The notes under the pieces: model-generated
The model's input: the letters and a program-made list of their open reading frames with translations, nothing else
Told to the model about the DNA's origin: nothing
The model's database searches: none
Shown: positions 37,050 through 46,869 of the stretch, one piece after another
Layout: each line of letters starts with the position of its first letter
Numbering within the stretch: position 1 is the stretch's first letter
Assembly: GCA_034336665.1 (NCBI GenBank)
Contig: JAPFBE010000002.1
Coordinates: forward strand, 15,974,906-16,038,905
Source of the DNA: Luscinia megarhynchos
Taxonomy: Eukaryota > Chordata > Aves > Passeriformes > Turdidae
Length of the DNA stretch: 64,000 nucleotides
Reading direction: 5' to 3'
Program-made: the position numbers and the translations under genes

Positions 37050-40000
37050 TAGGAATTTTCCAGTGAAACAAATTGGAAAAGGGCAATTCAGAGTGAAAAC
37101 GTCCTCAGGAAATGGGGCTGTTTGACAAACCTCAGATAAAGCACAGGCAGGACTGAATCCCAGAGGTGTTTCCTGCTGGGTGCACAACACACCACAGGGG
37201 AACTGAAGGCTGCAGGGATCCCTGCCCCAGGGCAGGTCATTACTGGGCTGGCCACTACTAGGACACCAGAGGCCCTAGGCTCTACTGAGTGTCTTGGAGT
37301 TTAGATATAACTGTTTAAAGGAGGTTTAAAATTTTCCTCGATATCCTGTTTCAGCTCTGAAATTTTTGTGGAATTCTTGTTTTCTAGGAATTTGCAAAAT
37401 TTATTTCCCTGCCCTTGGCTCTCAGCCAAAGACTGCAGCATTTCCTCCCTCGTTACCCAAACCCAGCAACTTTCAACCTGGTGCCATGACATTCAGTCCT
37501 TTTAATTTCTGATTTTAAGGAAGTGTTTGTCAGCTTTTCAACTTCTTCCCTCCTTGGGTCTTGCAGACAGCCCTCGGTTGTTTTGGTTTGGGATTTTTGC
37601 TGTCCTGAAAAATTTATCCAAACCTACAGTGTCTATATGAGAGTAAACCAAAAACTGTCAATGCCTTTGTTAGGGGGACAGGGTCAATGTTTCCCATGCA
37701 TGCAAACACAAGGTGGCCACCACCTGAACATTTTCACACCAATACCCACCACCCAAGGCGTGTGCAGGGAGCGCCTCGGTGCGCAACAATGCGCAGAATT
37801 TGGCAGGACTTCAAAATCTTCCTTCCTCCCTTTTGGTATGTCTCTGGCATGTAACTGCAGCTCTCCCAAGAGCTCACTGAATGCCAAGTAAGGGAAAAGT
37901 GACTCTCTGGCTTAGAAATGCAGACCCCTTTCTTTGCAAGAAGGAGAATTTCAGGGTCTGTCTTCCTGTCTGGGCTGAGAGAACAGACCTGAAGGCACAT
38001 TTAGGGACACTTCCTTTAAAGGTTTGTTTCAGCCAAATATGGGTCCATCACTACAAAATTAAAGAAAAAAATTCCCATGCAGAACAAACAGAAAGGGCCA
38101 ATAGGTCTTCTAATGGACATTTTCCTTTGATGTCCTCCTTCTGAAGCAGATTGAGATTGCATTGATGCATATTTCAGGGTAAAAAAAAAGTAGAAAAACA
38201 ATTCCCAAACCCTGACATCATGAGCAAACCAGAAAAAGAAGCATGGCAAATGCATGCTTCTCATAACCTTCATTTTCTCATATTATTCTTTCTCATTCCG
38301 CTGTAGGGAGTATAAAACAAAATAGAAGAAGGTGCAGATGTGATTTTTTTGTGTGAAAATTATACTAGTGAGCCTGAAGCTGCTGCATTAGTATCACATG
38401 CTGATGTGCACCATCCATGTTATCACCATGGAGATGGAGAGAGGTGAAAACATTTGAAAGGCACAAGACAAACAAATAATGAACGTGGCCCAAGGACGAT
38501 GAACCTGCAAATAACTTGGGCAGTTCAAGGCAACTCTTCCAGCTGTAGTTTGAAACTTCCAAAAGCCTGGAAGATTTGAGAGCCACAGCTTTAGCTGATA
38601 GCTCACATTTTTCCATTTCATGGAACTTCTGGCAAGTGTAGGGCTGGCACTGCTCCCTCACAGCCATGTCTCCATTAAATCAGGCAGAGACATGGGAAGC
38701 TTAACTTTGTGTGCCATCGTAGCCAGCCACCACTGACCTGGTGCTCAAGCTTTGTTTACTGCCTCCCTTCGACTATATATACCCAGACAGACCTGGAAAA
38801 ACACAAATTGGGTCATCCACTCCAGTTGCTCACACCAAAAGGGTTGTTTCCTTACTTTATTATTCCTATTGTCTTATCCTATCTGGTCTCACCCACCCAT
38901 GTCATTGCCTCTGCTGGTCTGACAATCTATTCTAGGCATGCTCAAGGTTATGAGTTTTTTTTCCTTCTGTCTAGCCTCATTCTTTTTCCATTTTTAATTT
39001 TAGGCTAAAATCTGTGCAGCCACTTTCTAGATAATCCAGATAACCCTTTTCCTTTCTTTCATGCCATTTCCTTTCACTTATTTACATTGCTATCATCATG
39101 TCATCACTCCCTAGCCTAACTTTTTCCAAGAGTTTTTGGCTGATGCACACTCTCTTCCAGCACGCTCATGTGCTCTTCCAAGGCTTTCCAATCTACTTTT
39201 CTACCATTATGATAGTTTTCAGCTGTTGAGCAGCATTTGGGAAGCAGTTTTCTGCTCCCATGTCTCCCAGCATGTCAATACTGAAGGCTATTCAATTTAC
39301 ACACTCTGTTAGCATCATGTTAGTCTTTTAGGCCTTTAAAGCATTTCTTTGCCTTCAGCATCTTGTTTGTCCCTCCATTGTGAGATCAAGTCAAGATTAC
39401 ACCTGATACTTGCACAGATCTGTGAGCTTGAAGGGCCCATGGCCTTGCTTTGTTTAAGGTCTCATCTGTAGGCTGCTGTCAGAGTTAAAGACCCTGTCAG
39501 ACTGAGTAACAAGAGAAATACCAGATTCTGGGGATAGAAGCAGAGTATAGGCACAAGGTCCAATTTTAAATAAAAACATCACCCTAGAGAAGATTTTTCA
39601 AATAGTAAAAGACAGTCAGTAGGGTTTAGATTATTCCACGTGTAGCCAAAAGGTACTGTTTATGTGGGGACAGTTAAAAATTCACTGTTGCAAGAGGGAC
39701 CAGCACCTTTCCAGTACATTCTATTGTAGCTTAATTCTGCTTCTCACTAGCTGGTTTACAACTGACTTACTACCTTGCCAGTCAGCTTCACACATTTGTA
39801 TCTTAGAGACAATGCACTATATTTTTTAAAGAGAAAAATAGTATGTGATTCTTGCCTAAAGGCCTGTTTTAAAAATTGTTACTTCTATAGTGTTTCCTTT
39901 TTCTAATCTTCAAATATATAATTCACATCTTTGCAAATAATAATTTCCCTTCTTCCCCCCTGCCATTTGAATGTTGCCTGCCAGTGATTGGAATTTGAGC

Positions 40001-42963
40001 CTTGATTTTAAGGCACTACATGTTGTAGTTATTGAGCTTGCTGCCACCAGTGAGGCCCCACGATAAAGATTTTAAAAATCATAAATGCTATTTAGACCAT
40101 GATTTTATTAAATATCACAGGAAGGCAAAGTATGTAATTGTGATTTTATTTTTGACAGCCTACTCTCTCACCTGTCCTTGTATCAAGCTACTGGAACCTG
40201 ATGAGCAGGTTGTAGATGTCTCTACAGTTTTTAACATCCAATATGACAAATGAGAAAAAAATAATTTTATGTTAAGGAACAGGATCTTCTAGTGACATAG
40301 GTGAAGGTATCACTATGCTCTTGAAAATGCTAATTTTTGAAGTTTCTGAATTGAGAGAGGTACTTTAGATGTTCCTGACTCTAATCTGGTGGTGTGTCAC
40401 CCCTCAAACCAAGGGGAGCATTGTCATCACCTAGCTAGGTCATTCCAGCTCACTCAACACTTTGGAGCTGACTGAAAACTGCACTTCTCTTGGTATTTTA
40501 AAACTGGCTTCACAGCCACTAGAGCTGGTGCAAAGGATGGAACAAAAGTGCAGCAAGGCACTGGAAGGGGAGAGCAAGCAGGAGCCTGGTACCATATGGA
40601 AGCACTGGGGACAACCCTAGGTGAACTTACAGCATCAAAAAGAAAGATTACCATAGTTGTCAAAATAGAATTGCAGGAGTCAGATGCAGACCTAATTTCT
40701 CTCTCTACCACTTCTGCAGTGTTTAAGCAGACAGCCTCTGAATGCAATCTCTCCATCAGTTTATACAATGCTAAAGTGTGGCTACTAATTACCTTATTAA
40801 AAAGAGTGGCTATTGTAGGACTAAGTCAGAGCAGCAAAATTAAAGAGACCAGGCTGCTGAGAATGTAATTAAAGAGTGTTTGCAAAACGCTGTGATTATT
40901 AGGTAAATGGTAGGTTTGGGGACACTAATTACTGTGGTAAAACTGCTTTTGGTGATGTTTTCTACAGACAATTAGTGTGATGAGCCTTGAGACTAGGGAT
41001 TGGATACCCTATCACCCCAATGGTCCCTAGGACTTCAGCAAAATTAAATAATTTCTCCATAAGTGTGTTTTAGTTCTTCTAGCAGCTATGACAAGTAAAG
41101 AATAAAAAGTATGTAAAAAACAAAGATTAGGATGTGGTTTCCAAACTCTTAGGAAGGAAAGATTTTGTCTAGTTACAGTCAGAAGCATCTTGGAAAGGTT
41201 AGCCAGCAAACAGAACTGAAAAACTTCAACCCAGGGATACAGACAGCAGGATAAGAAATATGAGGCTTTCCATGTAACTATTATTGCAGGAAAGTGGGTC
41301 AGAGAGTCAAGAAACCGATTAATGAATGGGGAATAGTATGCAAGGCAAAAAACAAATATCAGCATTTTTCTCCCTTGAAGCTGTTGATAACTTGAAGCTG
41401 TTTCAATAATGATATCCCAAACTGATGGCAATGTTTCCTCCCACCATCCAACACTATCCTGTTGCTTTGTGTTTTGAAGGACTGTCAGTCACATGGAAAA
41501 CACGGAAGAAAGGTCAAGAAGAGAGGACAGGATACGAAGGAATGTCGCGCAATCAAGTCCTGGTTTTCAAGTGCACAGAAGCCCCACACAGGCATTAGCA
41601 GCTTGATCCTGCAAGCCTTTCCTGACAGCAGCTGCCAGCGTTTGTGCAAGCACCTGGGGGAAGCCATAAGGCTGATGTGCATCACTGGTGTTCCTGGAGA
41701 CAGGAGCCCAGCATATCCATATGTGATTCCAGGGTCGTACACGACCAAGAGCTAATGCCTTGGTCTCTACTTTTGGAGTGTAGACACAGTGAGAAAACTT
41801 TTTACTATGTGATCCTCTCTCTCTTCCCTCCTCCCCTTCCTTTACTTTCCTTTGTTTGTGTGTTTGGGTTTTTGTTTGTTTGTTGTTTTTAAATGGTTTT
41901 GTAAGCTGACAGCCACTTGTCCAGAGAATGATGAGAGTGAACATTCTTGTGTTACCTGTTGTTGAAGTGCAAAAGAGCAACAAAACCTCTAGGGAAGCTG
42001 GAGTTTATGTCTTAAGCCCAGGGTAAAAAATATTCTGTGGTACTGAGCTTTCACACACAGCAGGCCAGAACATCTTTGTATGCCAAAGAAATACTGACAT
42101 GCAGCTTTGAGCCACAGGAAAAGGTCAGATTCAGAACCCTTACATATCATCATTGCACATGTTCTTCGAATGAGCCCATGCTTTGAATCAGCATGTCCTT
42201 TGCATTGGCTCACGACCATGCCCACAATTCTCAGTGCTTAAAGCCCAGAGAACAGTGCTCCACAGAAATGGGGAGCAGTGCCCATGTGAAGCTGTGTCAG
42301 AACACGACCATCCCTGGGGAAGAAAAAACCAAAACCCAGCAGACAGCACCATTCCAATTGCTCTTTCTTGCTGAAAATTACTGGTTTTGCTACAAAACCA
42401 TCTTACTGTGTCCAGTCTTTACAACTGTGCAGACTACATAAAGACAGTCTCTGAAGCCACATGCCAAGACCTGGTTTCCTCACATCACTTGCATGACAAT
42501 TCCTGTTCAGTGCAAAGATACAAGAGACATTCCCTTTGGGCCAGAACACTCCTTGGCCAGCATATTTACTCAGGGCTGCATATCCAAGGATCCTGAATGT
42601 TTTGTCCTTTAGGTAGCAATCTGCTATTAACATGCTATTTGAGAGAGCCCATGGCAAGAGGAGAGCAAAGCATCCAGGAGTAATGAAAGCCCCTGGATGA
42701 GTCTAGCAATTTATATTAGTTTTACTGTTGTCATCAGCTAGATAAAAGAATGGAAGTGACCAGCTAACAAAGGTGGGTTTCTAAAATTCAGGGAAAGGCA
42801 CAATCAAAGGGCCACATTCTGCAGCAGCTCTGGCTCCTTTGAAGACAGGAGATTAGGACTGAGCCTCTTAAAATTCATAGCTACTAAACTGTTAAGGGTC
42901 AGTGAGGAGAGTAGCTCTGTAAGTAATGTGGACTATTTAACAGACTAAAGCTGTCCAGCTGCC
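37050..42963. other. Non-coding stretch with minor features only
   Basis: About six kilobases with no recognised gene. Minor features are a small CpG cluster at 37756-37795 with two TGCGCA half-sites, an A run near 38181, a pyrimidine-rich tract at about 41811-41852, and (GTTT)-type runs at 41853-41890. Plus- and minus-strand frames of 100-138 codons (for example 41027-41431 minus and 41567-41983 minus) carry no recognisable domain. Confidence 0.5.
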
Positions 42964-42987
42964 TTTTTTTTTTTTTTTTTTTTTTTT
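42964..42987. repeat. Poly(T) tract, 24 nt
   Basis: An uninterrupted run of 24 T immediately followed by ggctaaagg. No retrocopy was identified on the minus strand at higher coordinates. Confidence 0.95.
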
Positions 42988-43729
42988 GGCTAAAGGAGTC
43001 AGAACAAAAGGGCAACCTCAGAAAGGGAAGAGACCACACACACCTGGTAGATCAGAGTAACTGCCAGCAAGAAGCAAATTCTTTCCTAACAACTACTGGA
43101 AGTATCTCTTAGAATTTCAAAAGTGTAAAAACTAAAGGCTTAATGCAACCCACAAACCTGCCTGTCCTGCATTTCTTACAAACCTTCAGAACTGGCCTGG
43201 TAGACAGCATGTTTAATGTTCTATTTTGTCTCATATTTATATTTATGGCCCAGACACATTGCTTATATGACAAAGGGTTGGACTATTTTGAGCAACAGCA
43301 ACAAAAAGCTTTTATATTTTATTTTTTAATGGCTTGCAGATCCCTCAGTGCTAACAAGGTCCACCTCTTAACAACAACAATAAATTACATAAAATATGAA
43401 ATCGTTGTTAATACATTTTCAAGCCACTGTAACTAGAAAGGAGATCTTGACATTGACCTTAGATCAATCCTAAATTATTGCAAATTTTTGGCACATTTAA
43501 ATTCAAGAACTTGCTTCCTTCTGCTCTGACAATATTTCATAAAGGTAAAAATTACTTTGTCTAGAGGGCAAGTGGGAAAATTTTTCTCTGCTTGAAAATT
43601 AAGTATCAAACTATGACTTCAGGAGAAGATCTGACCACATCAATAGTACTTTCTGTCGACTGAGACTTAACAAACTTCAGTGTTGTCCTGGAGGTTTAAT
43701 CAACCTTTTCAAGCTTCCATTTACTAACA
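42988..43729. other. Non-coding stretch, nothing recognised
   Basis: AT-rich sequence between the poly(T) and the hairpin. A 97-codon plus-strand frame at 43143-43436 shows no family resemblance. Confidence 0.5.
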
Positions 43730-43744
43730 GTATACATCTGGAAA

Positions 43745-43776
43745 TAGAGTTTGGTATTGCTCCATACCAAACTCTA
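43745..43776. repeat. Perfect inverted repeat (13-bp arms, 6-nt loop)
   Basis: The left arm TAGAGTTTGGTAT (43745-43757) is followed by a six-base spacer TGCTCC (43758-43763) and the exact reverse complement ATACCAAACTCTA (43764-43776). Thirteen consecutive pairs are well above background for this DNA. Weak further pairing (TGG with CCA, then GTAT with ATAC) may extend the foldback to about 43730-43794. It could be a miniature transposon relic, a cruciform-prone site or a small hairpin RNA. The arms are short and the loop tight for a typical pre-miRNA. Confidence 0.9.
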
Positions 43777-43845
43777 CCATTATTAGACCCATACTAGACT
43801 TCCAAGATCACCTGCATCCTGACTCCTTCCAAAGATTTCTCAAAT

Positions 43846-43871
43846 AACAATTGCCTGCAACAATTGCCTGC
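43846..43871. repeat. Perfect 13-bp tandem duplication
   Basis: Two exact adjacent copies of AACAATTGCCTGC at 43846-43858 and 43859-43871. Their identity suggests a recent slippage duplication. Confidence 0.95.
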
Positions 43872-44404
43872 CCTTATATTCTGTAGTAATTAATTACCTT
43901 CACGACTAACTGAGGTATGGCAATGCCATCTCACTTCTTTATTCTTTTGCATAAACACGAAATTCAGTGGCATTAATGCACGACAAGTAAATTAGAAGAA
44001 AATGCAACCTAAGCAGAAAGTCCTTGATACAAGGCCATTATATGACTGTGCTGCTGCATGCCAGCAGATTGACACCTTTCTACCTCCCTTAATCTTGAAA
44101 AACAACAAACCAAAACTGGAATTCTTTCATACTCACATAATCCCAAAGGAAGTCATTCTGGCTGCAAGCAGACAGAGAAATAGTTGCCCCTAGCTCTTGT
44201 TGCTACCCACATGGTAAGCGGAGCAAAGGAAGAAGAGGAAGGGGAGTAAACCATGCTCACCTGGCAGGAAATGGCTCTGGCTGCTCCCATTGGATCCAGT
44301 ACTGAACCGTTACCAGGTATGCAAAGTTTCAGCAGGTTCCAGCTTTAAGGAATTTGGTAAATAACTCTTTCACTTTTGCCCAAACCACCACCTTTGTGTG
44401 TGTG

Positions 44405-44785
44405 TCAGTTTTGATCATCTCCTCCCTCACACCCTGACCTTTCTTGTCTCCTGATTGAAGAAATTCTATTTTTTCAGTCTCTCTTTATAATCTGCCATTC
44501 AATCAGCAGTATCTGAACTTGTTTTCCTTGACCTTCTCTGGATCTTATCTAGCTCTGCTATATCCTCCTCGAGATGCAGAACTCTACAAGATACTCCAGG
44601 TAGTGTCACTACAGCAGTTTTCTGCAGCAGGAAAGTAATACTCATCCTCTCATTATCCATACTCCTCCTTGTGATGGCCAGTGCTTTGCTGGCTCTTCTG
44701 AACCCCACTGTATACTGGGCAGATGATGTGCAAGAGCTGTCACTGATGATGTTGAGGTCTCTGCTGCACTGGAACTGCAAGAATT
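44405..44785 (-). mobile_element. Ancient CR1-like LINE fragment, antisense (RT C-terminal region)
   Basis: In antisense the block follows the order of old amniote CR1-like ORF2: a segment corresponding to 'gatcat.tc.cct....' at 44412, 'ttcagtctctctttataatc' at 44476, 'ttgaccttctctggatctta' at 44528, 'actccaggt' at 44593 and 'ttgaggtctctgctg' at 44752. The minus frame at 44780-44499 shows RDLNIISDSSCTSSAQYTVG and then FRRASKALAITRRS, a decayed counterpart of the CR1 'KDLGV..D......QC..A..KA..VLG.I.RS' stretch, and further on AELDKIQRRSRK for 'e.LE.vQRrAtk'. It is much more diverged than the 30.6-31.8 kb copy. Confidence 0.7.
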
Positions 44786-44789
44786 TAGC

Positions 44790-45600
44790 CTCATAGTTCA
44801 GATTTTTTCTCCAAAAGGTGCATCACATTTCATTTACCTCCCTGGTTTTCTGCCCTTTTTTTGGTACACTTATGTGATCTTTTCAAGGCTGGCATGGCAT
44901 TTGTTTGTTGAGAAATGTTTACTATTGCCTGAAAATGTGCACATTTTATTGTTCAGTCCCTTGTCTCCTCTTTATTCTCAATAAAGACACAGCACAGCTT
45001 TTGGAAATTCAGGTGTTTTGAAAATTACAGATAGGATTCCTGTCACCCTCCTGCATTCAAGACCTTCCTAAAGATGCAGAGATAGGGGCTCTCTTCTCTA
45101 AAAGTGAGTATCCCAAGAGGTGTGTGGGGGCATCTACCACCTTCCCAGGATTGGAAGTCAGACCTCTCTGGCTTACCAGTTCCAGCCTGTAGTTCCCAAT
45201 TCTAAAGACAAATTAAATTAAAGGAAACATTTTAGGTCAAGAGAATTTCCTTATCCACTTAAGAATAAGGGAAGTCTGTCCTCTATCCAATTAATAGAAT
45301 GCTGCCATTAAAGCCTAGCTCAGTATGTATAAAGACCACAAAAACAGTATTTTGTCTGTTTATTCAGTAGGCTTTAGGTTGTCATAGACTGTAGAAAAAA
45401 GTGCAATGAAGTAATTTTGGAGACTTGAAAAAAACAATTCAGACAATCCCATGGGTCCTTGGTCTTGCACTCCAAATTCTTCAGTTGTAAGGCCATTTTC
45501 TAATTCAGAACAACTTCCTTAGAGGCCATTCTTTCACTCCTTTCTGCAAGAGGGCACAAGCATCCTGCATGTTTAATTGCAAGCATACAATGTTATCTGC
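44790..45600. other. Non-coding stretch, nothing recognised
   Basis: No gene or repeat recognised. A short run of A lies near 45428. Confidence 0.5.
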
Positions 45601-45604
45601 TCCT

Positions 45605-45805
45605 TCTCTCTTATGTAAGTTTGCAGGAATGCTGAAAGACTTTCCGGGCTCTGAGAGGTTAGGGGTTGGAATCAGGTCCCTTGTATATCGCTGCATTGAC
45701 TTTTTGGGACGTGAAGTTATTGCAATTAAGATACTGGCCGGATGTGTGGGCTAAAGAGCCCGACTGATATCACAGGCATTTATTGATAATGCAACTTGTG
45801 AGGAA
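45605..45805. promoter_or_regulatory. CNE-like candidate block
   Basis: A 200-base patch with several CpGs (ttccggg, tatcgctg, gggacgtg, ggccgga, gcccgac) mixed with AT-rich homeodomain-like words (gttattgcaattaag, tttattgataatgc). The combination is unusual against the CpG-depleted flanks and resembles conserved regulatory DNA. No other support. Confidence 0.25.
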
Positions 45806-46304
45806 GAAATCTGGGGAATTGTTGTTCTTCTTGTTTTTCCTCTGCAAGCAAGCAAACCATATGGATTTATCAGAAACACACAATGCTTTATCTAGCTCAA
45901 GAGAAAAAAGAGTAGTGTTTATTTTACTGTGGAGGAATGTTCTCTTTCAGTTTGGAGAGCCAGTTGCCTGAGCTGGCACTGTGTACCTTTTGGCCACCAG
46001 CAGGAGTATTGCTCTGGTTTAATTCAGTGCTATCTTTAACCTGATTACCTGATTACTATTTACTATTTGTGCTGTGATAGTATTTCCAAGCTGCAGCAAA
46101 GGAGAAGGGCTTCATTGTGTTAGGTGCTGTACAAACACACAACTGAAAGATAACTCTTGCCTTCAACCATGCAACTAAGCAGCTCCTAAGCTGAGTGCTG
46201 GCACACAGGGAGGAAAACATCAGCAGCAGGCTGGGCTGAGGGATTGGGTTTACTTCCCTTTCCCAACTGTGCAATCTCAAGCAATTGGCTCTCCCCCATC
46301 TCAT
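45806..46304. other. Non-coding stretch, nothing recognised
   Basis: Short open frames on both strands without family resemblance. No repeat recognised. Confidence 0.5.
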
Positions 46305-46571
46305 TTAACTTGTGCACTGCTGTACAGAAACCCTGGCTGGAAGGCAGTGAAGGGTGGTGGGAAGAGCGTCCTGTCTCCCACTTCTTTCCTCTTGTGACAC
46401 CTGGTATTTAAGCAGATCATCTGCATCTGCCTTCTCCACGTGCCAGTGGGCACACAGGAAGAAAATGCTGAAAAACCTGAAAATTAAAGCAGTGCCCTGC
46501 CTGACAGTCACTCTGCAAAGCGTTAAGAAGACGTTACTGTAGAGAGAAAAATCCTTTCCCAGAAATCTTAC

Positions 46572-46866
46572 CAGAGTCCTGAGAACATTTTGTTTGGCAA
46601 CAATAGAGTAGCCTCCTGCTCCAACAATGTTTTCTTGCTGGTTGAGGGCAGCATCCAAAAGGCCATTAGGAAGGGTAGTGTTTGGTTTAGTCTCATCATT
46701 TCCCTCATCAGAGCCTGAGGTCTCAGCAGTCTTGCAGGATGGAGCTTTTTGCCAGAAGAGGTTTGGTTGGGTCAATGTCCACATGTCTGGGTCTGGCCGG
46801 AGGGATCCAAGTCTTTCCTCCAAGCTGTTGATTGCAAGACCACCCTCAAGAAATTTGACTCAAGAC
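46572..46866 (-). CDS. Best unidentified coding-like segment, possible exon
   Basis: A minus-strand frame is open from 46866 for about 187 codons (to 46305), and its first 98 codons look protein-like. They run through LEERLGSLRPDPDMWTLTQP, an acidic Ser/Gly stretch ETSGSDEGNDETKPN, and ENIVGAGGYSIVAKQNVL. At 46572/46571 the frame meets a good 5' splice site, CTG|GTAAGA. Beyond it the translation becomes Phe/Leu-rich and less protein-like, as expected of intron. There is no clear 3' acceptor: candidate AGs lie upstream near 46850-46885, but their pyrimidine tracts are weak and a TGA precedes the frame. The acidic SGSDEG run resembles a glycosaminoglycan attachment or phosphorylation site. I do not recognise the protein. 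Chance, an internal exon, or a decayed retrocopy are all possible. Confidence 0.28.
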
Positions 46867-46869
46867 TTT

